The notes beneath the pieces are model-generated. The model saw only the letters and a program-made list of their open reading frames with translations. It ran no database searches and had not been told where the DNA came from. From the NCBI RefSeq assembly GCF_040115645.1, contig NC_089541.1:1736001-1800000 (forward strand): 64,000 nucleotides of DNA, given 5' to 3'. Positions 25,923 through 36,634 of this stretch are shown here, in pieces. This DNA comes from Euwallacea fornicatus. Taxonomy: Eukaryota > Arthropoda > Insecta > Coleoptera > Curculionidae. The position numbers and the translations under genes are program-made. Each line of letters begins with the position of its first letter. Position 1 is the first letter of the stretch.

Positions 25923-27917
25923 ATGATTACCCAGTTTCGGAGAGGACCTCTTGTTAATAAAACCAATATTCGTGTAATGGAAGTTCAAAAGAATGCCCAA
26001 GCAGCTAAAGCCTCTACTAGTCATCAATATCGCCGTGGAAGAAAGAAAATGCAAGCCAGAACAACCCCTGTTAAGGTACAAGTTAACAAAAGGGCTGTAA
26101 CGAAAAAACAAGTCCACATGAAATATAAATCTGAATCTCAACATGATACTCCCACCAAAAAGGTGCACAACCTAAGAGTACTGATACCCAAGACTTATGT
26201 TGAAGAAGAGTCAATAATAAAGAGCCTCAGTCCAAAAAAGGAACATGTCCCTATTTACAGGCAGAAGTTGCCTGAAGACACCAAAAAAGATGCTAAGGAT
26301 TTGTATGAATTTAGCGATTCAAGTCCGTTGCAAAAAGGGAATAAACAAACTCATAGATCTTCCATAGGGTTTGATAAGGATACATATGAGATTCTCAAAA
26401 AGATTGAGCAAAAGGAGGCTAAAGCTGCTGCTCAAAAGAAAAGAAAGGTTGTTAAAAAGAAAGTGAATAAAAAAGCTTATGAAGATATTGTTTCAAATAT
26501 TGTTAAAAATGTGTCTAACAAGATTCTGCAGAGACATGACATGATAAAAGATACTTCCAGTTCCAAAGTCCCAATACATAGGACTCCAGTGTGTACAGAT
26601 CAAATATTGACAAATACTCCCATCTCTGGCTCCTTAACTAGCTCTAATTTAAATGAAAAAATCACCATTGAAAAACCAATTGTAAATAATTCCCTAGAGA
26701 CTACAAAAACAAGCACTGACAATTGTTTCGCTAAGCATAGCACTCCAATTCACAAAAAGAAATCAATAACAAGTATTCCTAACTGTGACCCTTTACTTCC
26801 TAGTTTTAATATAAAGAATGTATTCACCACTGAAAACTCCATTGTCAATAATTTGACAGACACTTTAGATGCAACCATTAACAATTGTTTCGGCTTTGAT
26901 GCTCCTGCAAAAACCCCAATAAAGATACTGAGCAATATCCTCTTGAACAATGAATCTCCAATTGATTTTGTCACTAGACACCCCAATGCCAACAGTACTT
27001 TGGTGGAATGCATATCTAGCCCTTGGAGAGTTAACTGTGGCAATATCAAGCATAACCCCCACTTTTTAAGCCTCAAGCACAATGCATTACCTTGCATCAG
27101 CCAGGAGTCTGTATTGGAACACACCTTTGTGGAGAAATTCAAGAATGTATCTCCAAAAATAATTTTAAAGAAGAGCCCTCAGAAAAAAACTTTACATCAA
27201 CAGAGTATACTTGATTTTATTGATAGTAATGTAGATAAAGAGAATGAAGCAGTACAAGGTTCTTTATATGACTATGAGGCTTTCAATAGTCCTGTGAAAC
27301 GTGGCTCTTCCAGAAAATATTTAGGAGATTTAACAAATATTTCAAACAAAGAATTGTATTTTGGGTTTGATGAGAGTGGTGATGTGAATGAGGTTGCAAA
27401 TAATGGGCAGGTTGGCCCTTGCAGGTTTGATGTGTCCAAGCTGAAGAGGTATAAGAAGAAGGTACAGAAAAATGTCAGTTTTAATGAGGAAAATGAAAAA
27501 GAGGTAGTAATGGATGGGAGTATATCAGTAATAGAGAATTCTGCTGAAGATGCGGTTGAAGATTGTGTTGGGGAAGTGAATTTATTTGAGGATCCTGAAG
27601 AGATGTTGACCAATATGGTAAGTAGTGTGACCTAAACTATGTCGTAATCTCACGTAAAACGCTTTAATTTCAGTCGCCGCCTCATGAAATGAGTAAGAGG
27701 AGAAAGAGACTAAACTCCTCAGATTTAGACCAGACAGATTGGGAAAGAAAGAAGAGGAAGGTAAAAAAAACTAAAGTGGACGTACGTTTGAAGTTTTCTT
27801 TAAGTATTCCATGTAGGTGAAGTAAAAAGTGTTTTGCAGGTTGAAGAAGAGGCCTGGGTTTCAGAATTTAATAAAATGTGCGACGAAGTCCAGAACCACG
27901 AATTGGAATTCGAATAA
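25923..27917 (+). CDS. Sororin/Dalmatian-like cohesin-protection protein
   Basis: Three coding exons, 25923-27617, 27674-27781 and 27840-27917 (phases 0/0), about 626 aa. Most of the protein is basic and low in structure. Three features point to sororin/Dalmatian: two FGF motifs (NNCFGFDAP near residue 322 and ELYFGFDESG near 478), the kind that binds Pds5; a KEN box (NVDKENEAVQ, near 439), the APC/C-Cdh1 degradation signal of sororins; and an acidic, aromatic C-terminal tail AWVSEFNKMCDEVQNHELEF that resembles the short sororin domain. In animals this protein antagonises Wapl at Pds5 and is degraded after mitosis. The start at 25923 is the first ATG in the open frame; the next is 25977. Sequence outside the motifs is not recognisable, so the call rests on short motifs and their order. 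Basic SP-rich stretches (SPKKEH, SPQKK, SPVKRG) may be Cdk sites. Confidence 0.7.
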
Positions 27918-30362
27918 AGAAAAACTGTTTGCATTCCAGGTGAATTTTGGTGGGGGAAAATGTGAAGTGAACGCATATTTTTAACCAGTAAAATTAAGTG
28001 TCAGCTGCTATTGTATACGCAGTAGATCAAGTACAACAGTAACATTTCATAGCTCTCAGGCAAAGTTGCCATATTTTTTAATGCCATATATATTTTAAAA
28101 TACTCTCCAGATTTCGTCCCCAATAATTAACTAAGTATAACTTAGAATACCGGTATCACTAGTTCAAGTGGATACATAGATGTGCTAGTGGAAGAAGGAC
28201 CGCATAAGGTTTAGTATGCCTCCAACAAAGACGAACGAAGAGTTGCAAGGCTACCGGCTGATGTAAACAGCCAGTCCAGTATTTCTAGATATCTTACCTC
28301 TTCGAAAAATTTACCAATATAGGTCTTAGTGATCGATTAATCGTTTTTTTTTTGTTTATTTACCTTGCTACTTTATGGTCTGGTATTTTTTTAAACTTCC
28401 ATTGCCATGAAAGCAGCTATATCGATACTAAACTAAACATTAAAGTGAGACTCCAGCTGGATTGAATGCCCACTTCGTTATTGGTCTTTTTCGGAAACAT
28501 ATTAAACCTTATGCGGTCCTTCTCTCATTTGCATAATCGCATGTTTCCTCTTGAACTGATGATACCTGTACAGGATCAAATAATGGTTGCATCATCTTTT
28601 TGTATGGATTTTTCATAGTCCTTTTCTTACAATGTATTAAATCTGACCTGCGTAGATCTTTATTAACAAATTCGTTATATTTTATGTTTTTTTTTTGCTT
28701 GGTAGAGTCTTTATAGTAATTTATGCTATGTTTTAGGTAAGACCATGTTTTCCATTATGGCTTATTTACATTTTATTTTTATCTTTTAAATATAATCATA
28801 GATAAAGTGACATACAATAATGCTCTAAAAAACGATTTTTTGGAAAAAAATTAATTTCTTAAAGATCTTGGTTTAATGTAAAAAATGTAATAAAATTTAT
28901 AATTTTTAAATAAAAACTTTCAAAACTGCTGTCCTGTCTATGCTTCACTGTTGGTATAATATACTCTGGATGAAATATTGCATTGTGTGTTTCAATTGAA
29001 GATTTTACATCGAGATAATCCGTGTTCCCCCTCTTCAACTGCGTAATTTAAATTTTGTCTTACAAAGGCAAGTCAGCCAAGCCGGTTTTTTCTGGAAGCA
29101 AAGGTTTCTTAGCTAGGTGTTTATTATATAGTTTTGTGCTTGAGCAATCAGTATTAAACAATCGTTCAATAAACCTCCAAATTAGGAATTCAACAATTGT
29201 TATCAGGGCATATATCTATGAGTCACACACATTCTTTTATTTGTGTTAATACAAAATGCAGTTTTTTGTTACACTATTTGTGGGCAAAATAAATCATATG
29301 GAAATGGTAGTCACAATGTTTCCTTGTGGCTTAATATACTTAAAAAATTTCTTTTCCCACATGAGTTATTTACTTTGATTCAACAGTGTGTATTGTGTAA
29401 AACGATCGTATTAGATGACTGCTTTTTTAACATTAAGTTGGATTGGACTTAGTTCTTTAAAAAGGACTAGAATGAATGTATTCTTATATAAATATATTAT
29501 TTAATTTTACCAAATACTCTAGTTCTACCCTAATGTTGTTATATATAAACAAAATTCCTTAAAACTAAGAAATAGTAAAAATTAACACCCGATTTCGCTT
29601 ATCTTTTTCTATTGAAATTACTGATTTGCAGGATGTTTCTTAAACATACCGAGCAAAATGAAAAGAACAGCCTTTGCGTCAAAATAAGAAGAGTTTTAAT
29701 CTTTTTAAAAATACTTAATTCAACCTATTGCAAATTTTCACCATTTAATAATAAAAGAGTATGTCTTTTAGATATATCAGAGTTTATCCTGAAAATTTCA
29801 TGGCATGTTCACTGTACACAGGGTAGATTTTAGCTATTTTAACAATATTTAAGTTCGTTTCCTAGTTTAAATTTAAAATTCACATTTAATATAAGACAAG
29901 AAATTATAATGAATGGAATAAAATCTTAAAAACCTACAACTGTTTAAAATGATCACCAACTATAATACATCTTTTAAGTGACTGTTGAACACTTTCAAAA
30001 GGTCCTGCGTTGTTTCTCTTAATATTCTGTATTCTTTAATGAATCCGGACAAATGTTGAAAAAACTATTTTTTTCATTTTTTTGATTAGAGAAATATCCC
30101 TCAAAATTTACGCCCTATGTTTAGGAAACACCCTATATATATCAAAGGTAGGTACAGAAAATCAATGTAACTCATCATGTTAAAATGACAAAAGAAGTCA
30201 ATTTGGAAGTAATTTTATGTTCTTTCAATTTCATCTTTAAAATGACTTCAACCACTGAAAAGAATCGCTAAGTTTGACTTGTTAAGCTTAGATTATTAAA
30301 GTGTTTTATTACATTAACAATTTCATAAAAACGTTAAAGCCAAGACAGATCAAAATTGATTT
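27918..30362. other. Intergenic DNA between the sororin-like gene and shrub
   Basis: AT-rich DNA with no convincing gene. It must hold the 3' UTRs of two convergent genes. An AATAAA overlaps the sororin-like stop codon at about 27914-27919. A 21-bp perfect inverted repeat (28193/28523) marks a small element. Short ORFs at 29.0-29.8 kb have no domain or exon structure. Confidence 0.5.
28193..28523. mobile_element. Small inverted-repeat element (MITE-like)
   Basis: The arms at 28193-28213 and 28503-28523 are perfect reverse complements over 21 bp (they begin AGAAGGACCGCATAAGG). They remain similar inward for about 40 bp (GTATGCCTCC..AAAGAC against ATATGTTTCC..AAAGAC). The 331-bp interval has no ORF, which fits a non-autonomous DNA transposon. 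Family and target duplication could not be determined. Confidence 0.5.
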
Positions 30363-31264
30363 TTATAAGGCCCAGTTCTCTAACTCTTTCAGATCATCAT
30401 GATCCTCGACTTTTTCTAAAAGAAAAAAGAAGGGAAAATTCTAATTTATGACAAAACAAAAGAGACTTACTTGCAGGCTTCTTGACCTTCTCTCCTTCAT
30501 CCACAGTGGGAAGATCTGGAAGTTTGGTCGGTCCAGGGACATCAATAAGACCCTAACAAAATTATTGTCAAATAGAAAATAAAAAACTTACAAAAACACA
30601 CCTTTTTGAGCTCTTCTTCCTCCAATTCTTCAAGCTGCTTCATCAACTCGTCCTCATCAACGTCCTCACCGAAGCCTACAGGATTACTAATAGCATTTGA
30701 GATCTCACTAGCTATATCATGTTGTTCAGCGATATCATCCATAATATCGTGGACATTGTCAATATCCCTATAATGACCAACTATTGACGACTATTGAACC
30801 TCACAAAGAAGGAAAATATACAAATTCTTATGGGCATTCTTAAGAGCTGCAGCAGCATCCTTCATGGATATTAGGACAGCAGCATTAGTATTGGCACCTT
30901 CCAAAGCATCTTTTTGGAGCTCTAAGGTGGTCAGAGTGCCATCCACTTGTTGTAAGACTTTCTCTAATCGTTTTTTCCTTTTTAGGGCCTGCAGAGCCAC
31001 TATATAGTGAAATGATAAAGATTATTTTTATCATTGAGTTATATTCGCGGAAAATCGTTAAAACACTGGGACTGTTTTGTACTTACATCTTCTGTTTTTG
31101 GAGGAATTTTGCTTTGCGGTTAAATAACAATCGTCGATTTGTTTTTCTAAATACTCTTGTTTTTTGGTGAGCAAATCCTGAGTTTCGCGCAGCTTCTGGA
31201 TGGCATCACTAGTTGATGGGGGCTCCTCCTTTTTGCCACCGAACAGTTTACCGAAAAAAGACAT
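30363..31264 (-). CDS. shrb: Shrub (CHMP4/Snf7), ESCRT-III core filament subunit
   Basis: Five coding exons on the minus strand: 31264-31087, 30999-30822, 30767-30602, 30552-30471 and 30415-30363. The phases agree and give 218 aa, the normal CHMP4 length. The start MSFFGKLFGGKKEEPP is followed by helix 1 (AIQKLRETQDLLTKKQEYLE), the signature ALQALKRKKRLEKVLQQVDG, then DIDNVHDIMDDIAEQHDIA and VGFGEDVDEDELMKQLEEL. The protein ends in ELENWAL, the MIM/Alix-binding helix at the CHMP4 C-terminus. It polymerises on endosomal and other membranes for budding and scission. It is divergent from galla-1, with 1.2 kb between starts. Identification is firm. Confidence 0.96.
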
Positions 31265-32478
31265 TTTTGCACTTCAAAATGCAGAAAATTGTGTTTTAGT
31301 TGTGGAGAAAAATAGGTATGAGTCAGAATTAGTGGTAATTTTTCTAGATAATAGTTTTGACAAGTTTACAATCTGTGACGGAGCTAGCAGGGCGATGAGC
31401 TGTCATCCGTCAGGCCATGACAGCGCGACGTGCCCTAGGGTGTTCGAAAAATCGGCGGGAAAACTTTCCTCCAGAACTTCCTGTAGGATGTTCCTGAACG
31501 TTCTGCCAGATGGAATAAAAGACCGTGGTCAACAATCACACACACACATATACTCTCTTTTTTTCGTCAAGATGAAACCTGGTTCCGACCGCCTAACTCC
31601 CACAATCACTTGGTGGGCATACTCAAACATTTCATATTTAGTCATAAGTTTATTGTGTACTATTTAAATATACATATTTACAAGTACCTAAAACTATTCT
31701 ACATCCTGAAGACAATCTAAAGTCGGACAGCGAAAACACTACAACCGTTAACCAGACAATTACTTATCGCGCTGCTAGCTCCGCCATAAATCTTCAATTG
31801 ACACTTTCGACATTATACAGACCATTGTTGACAGATATATATATGTATAAATAAAAATTAAGATTTGAGATTTGGCAATGCCGAGTGTAACGCTATTGAA
31901 TGGTACTTTCCGGAATATTTTCATTTACATTAATAATTCATAAATCGAATCGAATATAAAGTTGTTTTTAAGACATATTTCAGTCCCATGATGGTCATTT
32001 CGAAACTTTAAAAAACCAAGAGTAGTTTTGCATTTTAGAAAATGCGAGAAAATGAATTATTAAATTCCGTCTCGATTTCCATGTTGCCACATTTCTAGCA
32101 GGGAAAAACGGATTATATTAATCAAAAATTTCACTGCGACGTTGCCACTGTTTTCACGTCTTCGAAAACCTCCCTAAATCTAGTGACTTTCTTAGGTAAC
32201 CTTCCGAATGTGACCTTTCGAACTTAATTGAAAAAGTATTTTTCTAATTTGCAATGTTATATCATTGTAATTGTAATTTTTAACAGCAACATATTCTAAT
32301 TGTTTTTACCAGTGAATGCATCAAATGCTGCTAGAATATTTCTCGGTGTGCAAAGTTATTGATAAGTAGGTCTTATCGATATTTGTTTACTGTTGTTGCA
32401 CGCGGCTTTTGCACCCAGTAAATAAAGCAAATTTCCTCGTTTCGTGATGTGGTCACTTACTTTCGATATTTGAAAGAA
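31265..32478. promoter_or_regulatory. Divergent intergenic region between shrub (-) and galla-1 (+)
   Basis: 1.2 kb separating two start codons and therefore carrying both promoters. A 155-aa open frame at 31200-31667 overlaps the start of shrub antisense and has no recognisable domain. A short (CA)-rich stretch lies near 31540. No other gene is seen. Confidence 0.5.
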
Positions 32479-33270
32479 ATGCCTGAGGACTGTGACCCCG
32501 ACGAGGACCAATTTGAAGGTTAGTTCCAAAACATGTCAAATCAAACAGCTGACTAATGTTTACCTTTGACCCAAATATAATGAGCTAAAGCTCCTTTTGA
32601 ATTATTGTATAATTGTATTTTTTCTCAGTATTATTAGTTAATTGTCAATATGCTTTTGTCTTTTTTCCGGAAAAAAGTGGGCCTCCTTAAGGATAACAAA
32701 GAGGAAGAGGAGCCCAAGAGCAGTGAAGAAATAAAGGATATGGTATTTGGTAAGAGAGCTTTAAATCTATTTCAACATGAAAAACATGCACTCTTCAGAT
32801 CTATTACGAAACATTAGGGATCCGGAAAAGCCTCAATCACTGGAGGAACTCAATGTAATCTATGAAGAGGGAATATTTGTAAGTAATCTATAAAAATCAT
32901 TCAAAACTAACACTTTTAGCAATTTTGTTTAAGATTAAACAACCTACAGCAGCTAAAATTAATGTAGTTAGAGTTGAATTTAACCCGACGGTGCCTCATT
33001 GCTCTCTTGCGACGTTAATCGGACTTTGCATTAGGATTAAACTGGAGCGTGAGATGCCTTTTCCCATAAAATTAGATATATTTATTAAGGACGGAGCTCA
33101 CACAACTGAACATGAAAGTGAGGTGTCCTCTATATTGTATGATGAAAGAAGAATTTACATTGAATATTTCAGTAAACAAACAAATAAATGACAAAGAGAG
33201 GATAGCAGCTGCAATGGAGAATCCAAATTTGAGGGAAATAGTGGAAACATGTATTAAAGAGGAAGACTGA
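32479..33270 (+). CDS. galla-1: Galla-1 (CIAO2A/FAM96A, MIP18 family) Fe-S assembly protein
   Basis: Five small exons, 32479-32518, 32678-32749, 32799-32878, 32934-33117 and 33173-33270, whose phases agree and give 157 aa. The N-terminus is acidic ([14 protein letters not shown]). The MIP18 domain follows: [37 protein letters not shown] with the conserved reactive Cys, and [20 protein letters not shown]. The RDPEKP and [24 protein letters not shown] signatures separate CIAO2A/galla-1 from CIAO2B/galla-2. The protein works in cytosolic Fe-S cluster targeting. The last intron (33118-33172) is only 55 nt, and its splicing restores the HE|INK junction exactly. It is head-to-head with shrub. Confidence 0.94.
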
Positions 33271-33789
33271 AGAAAAATATTTTTTACTATAATCAATCTA
33301 TTAAAAATATATTATAGGTGTGGGTGTATGAGAATTTTAACTTATACAACTTATTTTTCTGAAAACCATCACTAAAAAATAAACAGAATGTTAAAAAAAC
33401 CTCTCCCAGTTTGTTTCTCTGCTTGGTTCAAACAATATTTCTAAATTATTTAAATAAATTTACACAAAAAACCACTTTATAATTTTAATTCTTAATCTGA
33501 CTGGATAATATCACTTAAAATGCTTTTGAAACAACTCTCTGAAGAAAATATTCAATATCTTTTTAAATTATATCAGTATTGTCCAAAGATATAGAGATGA
33601 TTTATTGAAAGTCTATCTAAAAAAATACCTATTTAAATTATGGACTTACCGTATTGGTTATTAATAGGTTGGAAAATTGAAAATCACAGATAAAGACTGA
33701 TTTTATTAAAAAATAGTCTCCCCTAATTTTACGTTGCTTTTGTGTTTATTCAAATATGTCTTGATTTCGTAAAATCTGCCTGAAAAAGA

Positions 33790-34202
33790 AGTTGAAAAAA
33801 AACTTCAGTGGATCACATAATCGAAAAGTCACAAGAAACTGAAACTCTTATTATGCAGGAACATGAAAGCTTGAAAAAGACCCTGTAACAAATTGATCAG
33901 ACTCTCATTAGCCTGAAAGGGCAATGAAACGCAATTGAGAGCATCAAAACTAATATAATGGTTGTAGATTCAATGAAAATGGCAAGAAAGATGTTGAATT
34001 GGCAAAAGCTAAATTCTCTTATTGAAGACCAAAATAACAAGATTGAATTTAAATCTAACAATTTCAGACCAGTTTGATGATTTTTATAGCTGGAAAGGGA
34101 AGTTTAAATGTGCCAAGTAAGCTCCCATCAGTGCCTGCAAATAAGGTAGTGGTGATACCAATTATAGAAAATCACAAGGAAAAATATGATATCAAAGAGT
34201 AA
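33790..34202 (+). pseudogene. Degenerate coding remnant, coiled-coil type, unidentified
   Basis: From about 33812 one frame reads like protein (EKSQETETLIMQEHESLKK) but is broken by TAA and TGA. It continues AIESIKTNIMVVDSMKMARK .. LNSLIEDQNNKIE. After an AG at about 34068 another frame gives GSLNVPSKLPSVPANKVVV to a TAA at about 34200. The helical, Glu/Lys/Gln-rich character and continuation past the stops suggest a decayed gene or an unspliced gene copy. I do not recognise the family. It lies between the convergent galla-1 and Ap4A hydrolase genes. It may also be chance. Confidence 0.3.
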
Positions 34203-34235
34203 TAAAAAATTATGTTGATAAAATGCGAATCGATA

Positions 34236-34727
34236 TTAAAAATGTTTGTCTTTAATCAAATATCCCTCATAATCACGAAAAAGTTTTTGCATTTCTTCAA
34301 ACTTAGCAATTTCACAGGCCTCCTCCAATGGCAGCCACTTATAATCTTTATGTTCATGAGACAATTTCACGTTTGCATCAGGGTTTGTCAACTCTGCAAG
34401 CCAATAATGCACAACTTTGGCTTTTCCCTTAACAGGGTAATTAAGGGTCTTCTTAGTATCCTCAAAAACTTTAATATCAGACTTAATAAGCCCTGATTCT
34501 TCTTCAGTTTCTCGGTAAGCCGTTTCCAAATCGCTTTCTCCTGGATCTACGTGGCCTATTTGTTTAATAGGGCTATTAAAATTTTCAAAATGGAAAAGAC
34601 CATTAATATAGTTACCTTTTGGAGGAGTCCAGTGGTGAATGCCATAGGAGGTTTGCAACAGGAGATATTCTATATGATTTGAAACGCGGCGATAAATTAC
34701 AAAACCTGTAGCTACTTTAGGGGTCAT
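34236..34727 (-). CDS. Bis(5'-nucleosyl)-tetraphosphatase (Ap4A hydrolase, NUDT2-like Nudix)
   Basis: Asymmetrical Ap4A hydrolase of about 143 aa: cleaves Ap4A to ATP and AMP. The frame is open across the whole span, but comparison with the family shows a 60-nt intron at 34615-34556 (AAAG|GTAACT .. AAATAG|GC). Removing it joins HHWTPPKG|HVDPGESDLETA, exactly the family sequence. The Nudix box then reads GHVDPGESDLETA followed by YRETEEESGL, with the REtxEE residues intact. The C-terminal half has VVHYWLAEL, LSHEHKDYKWLPLEEACEIA and FEEMQKLF, which are the Ap4A-hydrolase signatures. Because the intron is 3n and stop-free, retention would give a 163-aa protein with 20 extra residues inside the Nudix fold. 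The gene converges on galla-1. Confidence 0.95.
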   Translation of the reverse strand: MTPKVATGFVIYRRVSNHIEYLLLQTSYGIHHWTPPKGNYINGLFHFENFNSPIKQIGHVDPGESDLETAYRETEEESGLIKSDIKVFEDTKKTLNYPVKGKAKVVHYWLAELTNPDANVKLSHEHKDYKWLPLEEACEIAKFEEMQKLFRDYEGYLIKDKHF

Positions 34728-35014
34728 AATAAATTTATACAGCTTATTTAGTTCTTATTTATAGTTAATTTACAAAAACGAACAACAAAGTGCGGTTAGA
34801 AAGTCACTGTCAAGAAATTAAAGATAGACATACTGGAATATGACTAACTTTTTTTATTTCATGAATTGGACAAAGAAAAGGCTACATAATAAGGTTTTTT
34901 ATTTAACCATCAGAATCTCATAATGACATCATAAGATTATTCTTTCACTCAGAGAAAAAAAGGAATATATGACAAAATTTATAAGTTTCCTTTTGAAGTA
35001 GGCCACTCCAACAA

Positions 35015-35475
35015 CTATGCACTTCCGAATCCTTTATGCAACGCTTTGGCCTCAGCAACTGAAATGGGTTTCAAAGCAAACCCCTCTAACCTAGGCTCAT
35101 GTTCCAAATCTCTCAATTTATGCACATTTTCTTTAATCTGCTTATGAAGATCACTTAAATCTTCCTCCGTTTTAGCTATCTCTAAACATTACAAATCACA
35201 CAAAAAAGGCCTAGTTATAAGCACTCACCTTTGCGAAGTATGGCCTTACACTCTTCAGTTGACTGTTCAATATAAACAGACCCTATTTGTATCCAAGTGG
35301 TGCGGTCACAAATGTGTTCTAGGGCTCGTAGCCCTTCTCGATACTTGTTTTGGGCATTGGCAATTTCTAGTTTGTTATGTTTCAAAGAAAGGAGCTCTTG
35401 AGCTACGGTTTCAACTTCTCGTAGGTAGGTGAAGGATTTCTGTTGTTCTATGCTAGGGGATTGTGTCATTTTCAT
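35015..35475 (-). CDS. PDRG1-like prefoldin-type protein
   Basis: Two coding exons, 35475-35229 and 35181-35015, joined at RKG|E and giving about 137 aa. The first exon shows the family pattern YLREVETVAQELLSLKHNKL then ANAQNKYREGLRALE. The second carries KQIKENVHKLRDLEHEPRLE and GFALKPISVAEAKALHKGF, matching the PDRG1 C-terminus (..PELKGFxLxPLxxxELKALK). PDRG1 is a small beta-type prefoldin-like subunit of the R2TP/URI prefoldin-like complex. Two Met codons start the frame (MKMTQ); the first is used here. It is head-to-head with daughterless (about 1.16 kb between starts). Confidence 0.85.
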
Positions 35476-36634
35476 GAGCGATTTGTAATTTTTTAATATT
35501 TAAAAGATATATTGTTTTATGAGGATTTAAGGAAATTGTTTAGTGTGGGTTTTGCGCAGGGGCATATTAATAAATTATACAGGATGTAGAGGAGAATTTT
35601 CAGAGCTTTTTGTTGGTAAACATCGGGTAAATTAATAAAAATAACACAGGAATTTACACCGAACAGTAATTTAATTAAAAAAAGTTGAGGTTATGAAGTT
35701 ACAAAAAACAGGAATAATCAATGTTAAGCATTTAATATGTTACGTCACGAAGACACCACGACGACCATTAATACTGTTTTCAAGAATAAATCTTAAAGTT
35801 AAATAATATTTTTGAGTCTGTTTCAGTACATTTTTAATGAAAACATTAATCTTATAAGATAAAATTAAAACTCACCTACAAGCAAAAATAAATAACACAT
35901 GAATTGTGATCTAAAACCATATTATTTCATAAAAACCTTTTGTCGCAACGTAAAGCGTAAATTAAATTATAAATACTATGAAATTTACAGAAAAATTCTT
36001 ATCTTTCAGCATGATCAGCTTAAAAATTTGAACTATACTTGAATATAAGAGTATTTTTTCAAAAAGGTGCCATTTAAATCATCTAAATTATTAAAGTCGT
36101 GAATCCTGATGACGTCAGAATCGGTTCGTTTTTTACATTTAATTTATACATTGCATAAAAGAGGCCGCCACTTAGGCGCTTATTTGTATCAAAATTTTCA
36201 TATTAAAATGTAAAAAAATAGCTTCTAAATTATTGTGTACTGCTTTCAACCATATTTACAGAAGCTCTGGAAGTAAATTTCATATAACTTGTTGATTTAA
36301 ATTGATGTTTCAGCCTAGTATGCCTTAATTTGCTTATTCCAATATTACAACTTTTAACAAATTTAAAAACTGATCAAAATCTGTGAGTTCGTTGCCTTTT
36401 TTGTATTTCCAGCTCTCATTTTAAATAGAAATTTACAAATTTATATATTTTTTTATGTTTTATACTTAAAGTTAGTATTCAAAATCATAAAATGTATGAG
36501 TAATTTACTGAAAATGTCTGAAAAGTATGCTTTTTTTTAAACTCCCCGCGATGCATCTGACGGGTAACCGCCGATTGGTTGTCTTTGGTGGTTGTTCTTG
36601 TCAAGTTGTCAGAAGTCTCTAGTAGTGTCCCAAA
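35476..36634. promoter_or_regulatory. Divergent region: PDRG1-like (-) and canonical daughterless promoter (+)
   Basis: About 1.16 kb of AT-rich DNA with no ORF of interest. Close to the da ATG there is a GATTGG, an inverted CCAAT box, near 36572 in a GC-richer stretch, a plausible proximal promoter element. No TATA box is seen at the expected distance. Confidence 0.45.

Noticed and set aside
31200..31667. 155-codon + strand ORF overlapping the shrub start
   Set aside because: Its first part is the antisense of shrub exon 1 and the rest has no similarity; it is a shadow frame.
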